This document shows, piece by piece, positions 23,195 through 29,854 of a DNA stretch of 31,764 nt. Below the pieces are notes generated by a model that saw nothing but the letters and a program-made list of their open reading frames with translations, was not told the origin of the DNA and did no database searches. Each line of letters begins with the position of its first letter. Position 1 is the stretch's first letter. Both the position numbers and the translations under genes were made by a program. Origin of the DNA: a virus; the IMG/VR virus record IMGVR_UViG_3300021401_000028, positions 1 to 31,764 of that record, one strand, 5' to 3'.

Positions 23195-23709
23195 ATACCG
23201 CCGCCCCGATCCAAACGTTTCGTGTTCTCGTCCGTCTGCTTCTCCACCCGGTCTACCCGGCGGTCGTTGCTCGTGATGTACGCGTCGATCTTCGTCGCCA
23301 GAGAGCCCACCAGCACGATCGTGGTCGCGGTGGTCGTGATCGCTCCCGCAATCAGGAGAACTCCCACTCCCATAATCAGCTTGTTCAACCATTTTGGGGG
23401 TCCCCCGGATCTGCCCGAGTTGTGGATTCGTATGCCTGGCTCTTGCTCCCGCGCGATGCGGTGAATGAAGCGCTCCAGGTCATCCGAGGTCAGCGGCGGC
23501 CGGTAGTCTGGATCGGGTCCCCGGTCCTGTATCGCCGCGAGTGCGGTCTTGGTCTCTTCCTCGCACTTTCTCGATTGGTCCAGATAAACAACCGCTTTGT
23601 GCCACAGCTTTTCAACCTCTACCCGGATGATGTGCAATACCGTTTCTTCACAGTCTTGCCCGCTGGGCGGTACCGAGACGCCCCCCGAGGCGAATATTTC
23701 TCGATTCAT
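23191..23709 (-). CDS. Membrane protein with C-terminal charged helix, 172 aa
   Basis: ATG 23709 has AGGAAGGG upstream; the open frame to 23850 is discarded as it lies in the previous gene. The N-terminal ~105 residues are soluble (EETVLHIIRVEVEKLWHKAV, then LTSDDLERFIHRIAREQ). A TM segment follows (WLNKLIMGVGVLLIAGAITTTATT, ~107-135) and a helix SNDRRVDRVEKQTDENTKRL. Proteins of this plan (soluble head, one TM, coiled-coil tail) are frequent in phages just before lysis genes. No function is recognisable. Confidence 0.55.
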   Translation of the reverse strand: MNREIFASGGVSVPPSGQDCEETVLHIIRVEVEKLWHKAVVYLDQSRKCEEETKTALAAIQDRGPDPDYRPPLTSDDLERFIHRIAREQEPGIRIHNSGRSGGPPKWLNKLIMGVGVLLIAGAITTTATTIVLVGSLATKIDAYITSNDRRVDRVEKQTDENTKRLDRGGGM

Positions 23710-23723
23710 AACACCCTTCCTGG

Positions 23724-24011
23724 TTATCCCTGTTGGTTGGCAAGCAAAGCAGTATCCTGCGCGGCGAGCGCCGCGGGCACCGCCACAGACGTATCCGGGC
23801 GCACGAACGGCAAGTTGATTTCCTCGGTCTCGCGCGCGGGCAGGCGCCACGGGTCCAGCACGTCCAAGTCGTCCTTACACACCATGAGGCCCGGAGAATT
23901 GGGGTCGGAAGACAACTCCGCCAAAGGGAGCTTGGCGCTGCACCGGCCGCACAACCCCACGCCCAATGTTGGCTCACCGGTAGTATCGACGAAGTAAGCG
24001 GGGGACCTCAT
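23724..24011 (-). CDS. Zinc-ribbon-like virion-operon protein, 95 aa
   Basis: ATG 24011 overlaps the adaptor stop (ATGA). Cys21-x-x-Cys24 (GLCGRCSAKLPL) and Cys45 with two Asp and an Asp-Pro (VCKDDLDVLDPWRLPARE) match the small phage zinc-ribbon type, 'CxxC ... W/G-L-M-V-C-x-D-C/D-D-P--P'. It is regularly next to head-completion genes. Here the fourth Cys is replaced by Asp. The C-terminus is Ala-rich. A structural or assembly role next to the gp4-like gene is likely, not shown. Confidence 0.55.
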   Translation of the reverse strand: MRSPAYFVDTTGEPTLGVGLCGRCSAKLPLAELSSDPNSPGLMVCKDDLDVLDPWRLPARETEEINLPFVRPDTSVAVPAALAAQDTALLANQQG

Positions 24012-25099
24012 CGTGTGTACGCCCTGATGTTAGGCCGCATCATGATCGGTGAGCCGTCTGTCTCGGACGCCCACGCCTCCGCCCAACGGTCCTTGTCCTC
24101 CTGTAGCAGGGCCGCTTTATCCCCATCGCTCATACTCTTGGCGATCTCCGGGATCATAGACATGAGGTCCTTGGCCAAGCGCGTGAGGATTGCTAGGAAC
24201 CAGCGCTGCGGCACCTCAATAGTCTGCGTCAACGTACCCACATCCTGGATATAGCGCTGCACGTACATCACAATCTGTGAGAACGTGAACTGCAACTGCG
24301 GTGAGGGCCACAGGGTCAGCGTCGGCTGCGGGATGCTCTTGTTGTACCAGAACTGTAGCGGCCTGCCTGTGAACCACTTGTTGGGCAGGTTCGAGTAATC
24401 GTCACGGTTGATCTTCGCAATCGGGATTTCCTGCGGAGCCGCCCCCGTCACGAACTCCGTGACATTAAGCGTGGTGCCGCCCGAGGCCTGCAGCCGCACG
24501 TACAACACGCCACTTTCTGGAATCCCCTCAACGTCCGTCCAAAACCACTGCCCTGCAACAGTTGCAAGTGCCGGGTTGGAGTACACCGTCGTGAACGTGA
24601 CTCCATCCGTAGAAGTCTGGATCGCTATATTCCATGTCGCACTCGCGTTGGGGAGGATGCCGAAGACGACCGGTTGACCCACCGCGGGGAATTGCACTTG
24701 GATGTAACCATTAGGGGCGGTCTGCGTACAAGCGGTGTTGAGATTGTTGTCGAACGCGTTCGCGGCGGTGCCGCCCACTGAACTGGTGTACACAATGTTA
24801 GGCGCGGGAAGCTGAAGCTGCGTGACGCTACGCAGGTTGGCATTCAAGATGTCGACGGTGCCAAGGGGCGCGAGCACATCCTGTGTCGCATCATAGAGGG
24901 GCAGAATGACCTTCTGCTGAGCCCACAGCGCGATACCCTTGCTCGCGAGCGTCGAGAGTGCGAGGTACAGGAGGTCTTGCGCAATCGCGATGTACTCTGG
25001 GGTGATCTTCTGCGGCGGGAGCTGCCCACGACCAAACGCCCGGTCGATGAGCTTGCCCGAGTTGAAAACTGTGGTGCTAATGGTGCCGGATGTCGTCAC
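24008..25099 (-). CDS. P22 gp4-like tail adaptor with inserted discoidin-like domain
   Basis: GTG 25099 is chosen for AGGAG five bases upstream; the frame is open to 25129. The N-terminal ~90 residues (ITPEYIAIAQDLLYLALSTL, KVILPLYDATQD) and the C-terminal half (RPLQFWYNKSIPQPTLTLWP, MYVQRYIQDVGTLTQTIEVPQ then RWFLAILTRLAK) fit the gp4/tail-accessory-factor type, which joins portal and tail hub. Between them, residues ~95-220 look like an F5/8 type C fold: SSVGGTAANAFDNNL, NGYIQVQFP, QTSTDGVTFTTVYS, LYVRLQASGG. Such domains bind sugars. An insertion in an internal adaptor is unusual; exposed outside the tail ring it could add binding or stability. Confidence 0.65.
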   Translation of the reverse strand: MTTSGTISTTVFNSGKLIDRAFGRGQLPPQKITPEYIAIAQDLLYLALSTLASKGIALWAQQKVILPLYDATQDVLAPLGTVDILNANLRSVTQLQLPAPNIVYTSSVGGTAANAFDNNLNTACTQTAPNGYIQVQFPAVGQPVVFGILPNASATWNIAIQTSTDGVTFTTVYSNPALATVAGQWFWTDVEGIPESGVLYVRLQASGGTTLNVTEFVTGAAPQEIPIAKINRDDYSNLPNKWFTGRPLQFWYNKSIPQPTLTLWPSPQLQFTFSQIVMYVQRYIQDVGTLTQTIEVPQRWFLAILTRLAKDLMSMIPEIAKSMSDGDKAALLQEDKDRWAEAWASETDGSPIMMRPNIRAYTR

Positions 25100-25273
25100 G
25101 CGCTCTCCTAGAGGAAAGCGCGCCTGCACGGTCGCGGCACACTAGCGGGGAACCCGCCGAACCCGAGCCTAGCGGCTTGAACTTTGCGTTACAAGAGGGC
25201 CACGGCATCCTTGCCCCATGGCTCCTACCCGTATAGACGCCACAGCAGCATAAATGACGTAGGCAAACCGAAA
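25100..25273 (-). other. Largest non-coding gap of the late operon
   Basis: This 174-base stretch is the longest gene-free part of the minus-strand operon apart from the endonuclease site. It holds the adaptor's AGGAG (25105-25109) and a short GCGGG-GAA-CCCGC hairpin (25146-25158). CTAGCGG appears twice (25142-25148 and ~25170-25176). A weak promoter-like pair (TTGTAA, 17 bases, TAGGCT) on the minus strand is not convincing. It may be an internal promoter or processing site, but nothing is certain. Confidence 0.3.
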
Positions 25274-26062
25274 CTATTTTTTCGCCCTGCCGCCCTTGGC
25301 ACGCCCCATCGGCGCGGGGGCCGGCCCTGGCATGGGCATCGGGCGCCGCATCGGTAACGCGGGGCGGCCAGGCAACCCCTGCGGACGCATCGCCATACGG
25401 CCTAGCGCGCCCTGTGGCGGCGCCTGGAGCGCGCCCATGCCCATCGGGGGCCCGCCCATCGCCAGCTTGTTCACGGTGCCGCCCGTGGCGTACAGCGCGC
25501 CTCCCGCGTTCTTCTTCACCGGGGCTTTGGTCTTACCCCCCCGCTTGTAGTCGGGGCCGCCCGCCGGAACGTGTGTCGAATTGTGGACGTGGCCGCCTTC
25601 AGCGAACGCTTCCGCTTTCTTCTCGTGCCCACGATACGACTTGGTGCTGGTCGTGATCTTGCCGCCCTTCGCATGGTGATGGTGGTGCACATGGAAGTGT
25701 CGCGCGGGGCCGCCTTTCTTGAAGCCCGAGCGCAACGGGGTCGTGCCGCCCGCCTCCTGCAGCTCGTCCGTGATCGGAGTCGACCGCTGCACCAAGCCGT
25801 GATCCTCCCCGTATGTGTGGAAGTCCCGCACGCCGCCTTTCTCGTGCAGTCCGTGGACGTGATCGCGCGCCTGAGGCACCGGGCCGCCGGCTGCGCGGCT
25901 CACGGGGACCGGCACCTGCATGGGAGCGCCCTGCGCGCCCGCGCGGGTTGTCGCGACCGGGTTCTTTTGGGGAAGCTGCGTCGGGCGTCCGTCCCATACG
26001 GCATTGCCGTTCCAGTTGTGGTGCCCCTGGATCATCCGGGTGCTGTCTTTGAAGTCGGACAT
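25274..26062 (-). CDS. His/Gly/Lys-rich virion protein with repeated GG motifs, 262 aa
   Basis: ATG 26062 has GAGGA upstream. The protein is low complexity. An N-terminal ~60 residues (STRMIQGHHNWNGNAVWDGR) is followed by repeats in which a double glycine recurs every ~10-25 residues: RAAGGPV, HEKGGVR, QEAGGTT, KKGGPAR, HAKGGKI, FAEGGHV, PAGGPD, YATGGTV, LAMGGPP, RAKGGRAKK. Residues ~120-130 have a run of His (HFHVHHHHH), possibly metal-binding. The C-terminus is Pro/Met/Arg-rich. I do not recognise a fold. It lies among virion genes and shares its motif with ejection proteins, so it may enter the capsid. Confidence 0.55.
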   Translation of the reverse strand: MSDFKDSTRMIQGHHNWNGNAVWDGRPTQLPQKNPVATTRAGAQGAPMQVPVPVSRAAGGPVPQARDHVHGLHEKGGVRDFHTYGEDHGLVQRSTPITDELQEAGGTTPLRSGFKKGGPARHFHVHHHHHAKGGKITTSTKSYRGHEKKAEAFAEGGHVHNSTHVPAGGPDYKRGGKTKAPVKKNAGGALYATGGTVNKLAMGGPPMGMGALQAPPQGALGRMAMRPQGLPGRPALPMRRPMPMPGPAPAPMGRAKGGRAKK

Positions 26063-26071
26063 ACGTGTTCC

Positions 26072-27283
26072 TCAGTTGATCGTTGCTGCGCCTACCGTCG
26101 CGGTGATGGGGCCCGTGGTCACCACCGCCTGTACCCGCCACGTACGCGGCAAGGGCCAACTGACTGCCGCGTTAGCCGCCGCGACGACCCCAGGGTAGAC
26201 CGCCAGCGTGGTGAAGCCTGTCGTGGCGAGGGTTCCAGTAATAGCCCCGGGGATAGTGTAGTACTGCCCCGAGACGACATCCTTACCCTGGATCGCCAGG
26301 GTATACGCCCCCGCAGCGTCTACTGTCGTGTTGATACCCGCGATGACTCCACGCCCATTCGTGTTGGTTTGATCCCCACTGTTGACGGTCCCCGTACCCT
26401 GCGCGGTGAGGGTCAGCACCGCCGCATTGGCGTCACTATTGGATCGCTGCGGCTCGTAGACGAACCCGTTATATAAGCTTTGTGTCACACTCGTGTGCGA
26501 GGTATCACCAAGACTCACGCCGTTGACCTGAAGGGTAGGCGCGGTGACTGCACTGTTTGAGATGACTTGGAACAATACCGGCAAAAGATTGTTGTCGGGC
26601 CCGGATGCGCCCGTTTGAAACTGCGCAACGACGTTATCCTTGTCGTCAATCGCCCAATAGGAGATATCTCCGCGAAAGTACACGAAATACTTGTGCGCGT
26701 TGGTATCGGTCGGGGCATACCCCAGATTAGTCAGATCCGCGATTAAAACGCGCGTCCCCGTCTGATACGTCACCGCAGCCAAGTGACCCGCAGTCGTCTC
26801 TTCGAAACACACACAGTTGGTGATCGGCGCTGCAATTGTCGGGGTTGCCGCGGAGGTCCCTAAGCCCCAATCCGCCAACCCAGAAGTACCCCCCAGGGCA
26901 GGAATGACGTTCAATTGCGTTTTGAACAGCAAATAGCCCGGATCGCTGGGGGAGAAGCTCCCCGCGCCGTTGGTCAACAACGAAGTCAGTTTCGAGAACC
27001 CGTTAACCGTCGTCCCACCACTCAGCACCGAGGCGCCCACCGCGTTGGTCGGTGCCACTCCGCCCGCCCCAGAAGTCGGGGTCCACCGGTTAATCGTGTC
27101 GAGGGTCGCGTTCGAGAACGTGTCGAGGAACAACTGCGAGGCGGGGTTCTCGACCCGCAGTTCCCCCAAGGGGCTCACCGTAGCGGCTTGTCCGTAGACA
27201 GGCCCCAGCACAGTAACCGGCGAGGCACCGACTGCCGGCAGCGTCATAAGCGCCGCCAGCAGCAATACAAGTAACTTCTTCAT
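26072..27283 (-). CDS. Beta-rich structural protein with N-terminal signal peptide, 403 aa
   Basis: ATG 27283 starts two bases after the upstream stop and has AGGGA at good spacing. The first ~20 residues, MKKLLVLLLAALMTLPAVGA, are a near-perfect Sec signal with an A-x-A-like cleavage site near VGA-SP. The mature part is rich in beta strands (FLDTFSNATLDTINRWTPT, FKTQLNVIPALGG, YFVYFRGDISYWAIDDKDN) and has a lectin/LamG-like feel; the C-terminal ~90 residues form another beta domain. It lies in a row of virion genes. A signal peptide in such a gene is unusual: it might be exported to the host envelope or be cleaved during assembly. Function unknown. Confidence 0.6.
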   Translation of the reverse strand: MKKLLVLLLAALMTLPAVGASPVTVLGPVYGQAATVSPLGELRVENPASQLFLDTFSNATLDTINRWTPTSGAGGVAPTNAVGASVLSGGTTVNGFSKLTSLLTNGAGSFSPSDPGYLLFKTQLNVIPALGGTSGLADWGLGTSAATPTIAAPITNCVCFEETTAGHLAAVTYQTGTRVLIADLTNLGYAPTDTNAHKYFVYFRGDISYWAIDDKDNVVAQFQTGASGPDNNLLPVLFQVISNSAVTAPTLQVNGVSLGDTSHTSVTQSLYNGFVYEPQRSNSDANAAVLTLTAQGTGTVNSGDQTNTNGRGVIAGINTTVDAAGAYTLAIQGKDVVSGQYYTIPGAITGTLATTGFTTLAVYPGVVAAANAAVSWPLPRTWRVQAVVTTGPITATVGAATIN

Positions 27284-27285
27284 AG

Positions 27286-27918
27286 CTAGATCCCTGCGAG
27301 ACCTGCTTGCGTGACGATGAGCGCTACAGTACCGGTACCCGAGTTGGTTAAAAGACGTAAAGCCCGTACAGCTTGCGTCAACTGCACGACTTGGTTCGTG
27401 GTTTGTGCAAGCAAGCCCGCGACCGTGTTCCAATTGAACGGTCCAGCGCCACCAAAGACGTTGTCCATGGTGTACTGGACCGTGTAGTTCGCTGCCCCAG
27501 TCAGCTCCGTCGCCAGCGTGATGTTGATCTGGTTGACGTATAGGTCAATCGGGATCTCCTGAGAAGATCCCGTCGTGACCGTATCGGCGGTCACGTTTGT
27601 CCCGACCGCCGCGCTGACCGCGATACTCGTGATCGTCTTGTAGTTGAGGACAGAGCTGACCGTGTTGGCGTTGGGTCCAGCAAGCACCTCGCTGATGACC
27701 CGTCCTTGTTGGTCGGTTCCGGTGAGGGTGAAATTGACCGCTGAGAGGTTGCCGGCGGAAGTTAAGCCCACCGTGCGCTGGGTGTCCAACGTTGCGACCC
27801 CGCCCGAGGCGAGCGTGCCGTTGATGAGCAGGTTTCCAGCACCCGCGGTGGTCTGCAACGCCGCGATGGCGCCTACCGCAGCGGCGACCATCGTACGAGT
27901 GACTGTTACAGGGCGCAT
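27286..27918 (-). CDS. Virion structural protein, 210 aa
   Basis: ATG 27918 has AAGGAAAA upstream. It starts with a short Ala-rich helix (TMVAAAVGAIAALQTTAG). It continues as Thr/Val-rich strands (LSAVNFTLTGTDQQGRVISE, KTITSIAVSAAVGTNVTAD) and ends with a helix NQVVQLTQAVRALRLLTN and VALIVTQAGLAGI. Composition and place after the capsid genes are typical of beta-rich head or tail accessory proteins. No specific family is assigned. Confidence 0.6.
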   Translation of the reverse strand: MRPVTVTRTMVAAAVGAIAALQTTAGAGNLLINGTLASGGVATLDTQRTVGLTSAGNLSAVNFTLTGTDQQGRVISEVLAGPNANTVSSVLNYKTITSIAVSAAVGTNVTADTVTTGSSQEIPIDLYVNQINITLATELTGAANYTVQYTMDNVFGGAGPFNWNTVAGLLAQTTNQVVQLTQAVRALRLLTNSGTGTVALIVTQAGLAGI

Positions 27919-27930
27919 AGGGGGTTTTCC

Positions 27931-28716
27931 TTAGAATGGCGGAGTCTGGGTGAAGTTCAAGCGGTCCTTCAAACCGTACCAGTAATCTATCTGCAACGCC
28001 CGAGCAGCCGCCGTCGAGGGGTTCACCCCAGACAAAAACGCGAGCAGCGTGGCGCCGGGGAAGTTAGCCGGGGCCAGGATCGAGCCTCGGGCGCTAGCAG
28101 TGATGCCCGAGGTCACTCCGAACGGCGGAGGAGCCACCTCCCACACAATGCGCCCGTTGGGTGCGGATGCGTACAAAGCGCCGTCCCAATACCACCCGAG
28201 GGTTGCAAAGCCACCTCCAATCAAAGTGGAGCCACACGCTACCGTAGTGACCACACCCGCCACCGCGACGTTGATGCTGAGCACGCCCGCATTGGTCGAG
28301 GAGAACCACACCCCATCGGTAAGCTGGCCGCCCGTGAACGGCGTCGCGGTGACGTTCGTGAGCCCCGCGAGCACCAACCCCAGCACATTATCGATTGAGA
28401 CGAGTTGGCGGAAGAAGGTACGCAACCCCGCCTTGATCATGAAATGCCCCTGCTTCTGCAGCGAGGTCGCCGTCGATGCCGCCGCGTTGATGCTGATTAT
28501 CCCGCCGTCCACGTTAGGCTGCGTGATCGCAGCCCCGGCCCCGGAAAGCGTAAAACCGCCAGTCGTACCTGGGGCTACTGGGCCGAAGTAGTCGTCGAAA
28601 TCATTGAAATAGTTGTGGTTCTTGGTCCAGTCATCCACCGGCTGATCTGAGAACAGCTCGCTATCGCGAGTGTTGTTGGTGCCGAACTGAATACGGCTAA
28701 CCTGAAGATCAAACAT
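27931..28716 (-). CDS. Virion structural protein, 261 aa
   Basis: ATG 28716 follows the previous stop by 12 bases. The N-terminal ~60 residues include acidic/aromatic NHNYFNDFDDYFGP. The middle (GGIISINAAASTATSLQKQG, FMIKAGLRTFFRQL, GLVLAGLTNVTATPF) has the strand pattern of concanavalin/LamG-like virion proteins; the end is LQIDYWYGLKDRLNFTQTPPF. It is most likely a capsid- or tail-associated protein; function not assigned. Confidence 0.6.
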   Translation of the reverse strand: MFDLQVSRIQFGTNNTRDSELFSDQPVDDWTKNHNYFNDFDDYFGPVAPGTTGGFTLSGAGAAITQPNVDGGIISINAAASTATSLQKQGHFMIKAGLRTFFRQLVSIDNVLGLVLAGLTNVTATPFTGGQLTDGVWFSSTNAGVLSINVAVAGVVTTVACGSTLIGGGFATLGWYWDGALYASAPNGRIVWEVAPPPFGVTSGITASARGSILAPANFPGATLLAFLSGVNPSTAAARALQIDYWYGLKDRLNFTQTPPF

Positions 28717-28728
28717 GTTCGATCACCT

Positions 28729-29016
28729 CTAACTGTGGAATTCCATGAAGGATACGAGTCCGCTAGGCCCTACCGCCTGCGCGTACACCGCATCCTGCGT
28801 GGGGATGTCGTAATTGATCCCGCCGTTGTTGGTCCCAAAAGGGGGGTAACCCGTCGCCGCCCCTGGCGCGGTGTCCGCGATAAAAATCGGAACACTGCTC
28901 ATGATCGTAAGCTTGCTACGCGTCGCTCTGGCCGCCGAAATCAATACCCCGCCCGTGCTCGCCACCGCAACCTGTCCGGTGACGATCGTAGTCGAGGTGT
29001 CGGTGATGGAGGCCAT
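28729..29016 (-). CDS. Small virion structural protein, 95 aa
   Basis: ATG 29016 starts directly after the previous stop. It is Ser/Thr/Ala-rich and all beta by appearance (DTSTTIVTGQVAVASTGGVL, RSKLTIMSSVPIFIAD), ending SGLVSFMEFHS. The size and pattern are like small decoration or head-fibre base proteins. No homologue is named. Confidence 0.55.
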   Translation of the reverse strand: MASITDTSTTIVTGQVAVASTGGVLISAARATRSKLTIMSSVPIFIADTAPGAATGYPPFGTNNGGINYDIPTQDAVYAQAVGPSGLVSFMEFHS

Positions 29017-29112
29017 CTAGTGCACCGAATGAGGCACCCCGCCAAAGACGTAGGTTCCCGGCGCGGGGACGAAACCGCGCGAGGGCTGTACGCGTAGGGC
29101 GGGGCGCCGCAT
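29017..29112 (-). CDS. Possible 31-aa protein between endonuclease and structural genes
   Basis: ATG 29112 is four bases after the endonuclease stop and the frame ends right before the next ATG at 29016. The product begins MRRPALRVQPSRGFVPAPGT and ends VFGGVPHSVH. No clear ribosome binding site is present. It fills an otherwise empty 96 bases and ends exactly at the next start, which is why it is listed. It could be a remnant of sequence flanking the endonuclease insertion. Confidence 0.35.
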   Translation of the reverse strand: MRRPALRVQPSRGFVPAPGTYVFGGVPHSVH

Positions 29113-29116
29113 AGTT

Positions 29117-29809
29117 TTAATCGAACCGCTCCAGATACGCGACTGCTTCGCGCAATCGTTTCTTGGAGTGCCTGAAAAATCCGAGCCCGCGGTTGCAGAG
29201 CTGACAGAGCAACCCGCGGGCGCCGCTACCCTGGTGGCAATGATCAACTGCGAGTCTAACAACCTTGCCGTTGATCTCCATGTTTTCCTTGCGCTTGCAG
29301 ATCGCGCAGCGGTGGTTCTGCTCCTTGAGCTTTTGCTCATACCACTCCAGCGTGACTCCGTACATCCGCTTGAGGTCCATGTTGCGGAAGTAGTCTGGAT
29401 TCTCTTTGCGAGCTTTCCGCTGCCAGTCCCGCATGTACTCGCGTTTGTCCTCATACCCTTCTGCGCTGAGCTTAGGCGCTGACCAGTACCAATTACCGGG
29501 GCCAAACAACTTGTTCTCATCTCGGCGGTGAAACATCGCCCGGTGAGGGCCTTCCGGGCGCTCCTTGACCTCGTTAGCGAACGCCCAAAAATCCTTGAGC
29601 CACTCAGCACAGACGATATCTCGACGCTGTCGTCGCAAGCTGCACCAAAACACATATAGCGGGTGCTTCTCACGTGCGCCCCAATCCTTGGGACGAGTTT
29701 GCTCCGTCGTCCCATGGCGCTTCCACCGCATGTAGTGTGTGTTGCAGTAGCCACTAGCCCATACCGTCTTTGTGCAATTGATAACTGAACAGCGTTGCGT
29801 AGACCGCAT
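29117..29809 (-). CDS. Endonuclease VII-type homing endonuclease with degenerate N-terminal HNH domain, 230 aa
   Basis: It comes right after the major capsid gene. The C-terminal part (residues ~148-205) is a clear endonuclease VII fold: MYGVTLEWYEQKLKEQ, CAIC (168-171), AVDHCH (188-192), then RGLLCQLCNRGLG (199-210). The two C-x-x-C pairs bind zinc; Asp189, His190 and Asn206 are active-site-type. The N-terminal ~115 residues have a small Cys cluster (CSVINC, then CNTH). A stretch (HPLYVFWCSLRR, EWLKDFWAF, ERPEGP, HRRDEN, GPGNWYW) aligns by eye to the HNH domain at 22157, but with HRRDE in place of DRID, so that half may be inactive or only bind DNA. Probably mobile and not part of the virion. 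Confidence 0.85.
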   Translation of the reverse strand: MRSTQRCSVINCTKTVWASGYCNTHYMRWKRHGTTEQTRPKDWGAREKHPLYVFWCSLRRQRRDIVCAEWLKDFWAFANEVKERPEGPHRAMFHRRDENKLFGPGNWYWSAPKLSAEGYEDKREYMRDWQRKARKENPDYFRNMDLKRMYGVTLEWYEQKLKEQNHRCAICKRKENMEINGKVVRLAVDHCHQGSGARGLLCQLCNRGLGFFRHSKKRLREAVAYLERFD

Positions 29810-29816
29810 AACCGAA

Positions 29817-29839
29817 CCCCGTTGTTTTTATTAACGGGG
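29817..29839 (-). promoter_or_regulatory. Hairpin covering the ribosome binding site of the capsid-linked endonuclease
   Basis: On the coding (minus) strand, CCCCGTT and AACGGGG form a perfect 7-bp stem with a 9-base A-rich loop. The GGGG of the 3' arm lies seven bases before the endonuclease ATG and is the only Shine-Dalgarno-like sequence. The stem would therefore limit translation of the endonuclease from the abundant capsid message. It lacks a T-run, so it is not a standard terminator. Confidence 0.5.
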
Positions 29840-29854
29840 TCCAGTTTAACCCGG

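Noticed and set aside
25130-25245. Small minus-strand frame (ATG after TAGGAG) in the late-operon gap
   Set aside because: Only 15 codons and the Shine-Dalgarno is two bases from the ATG.
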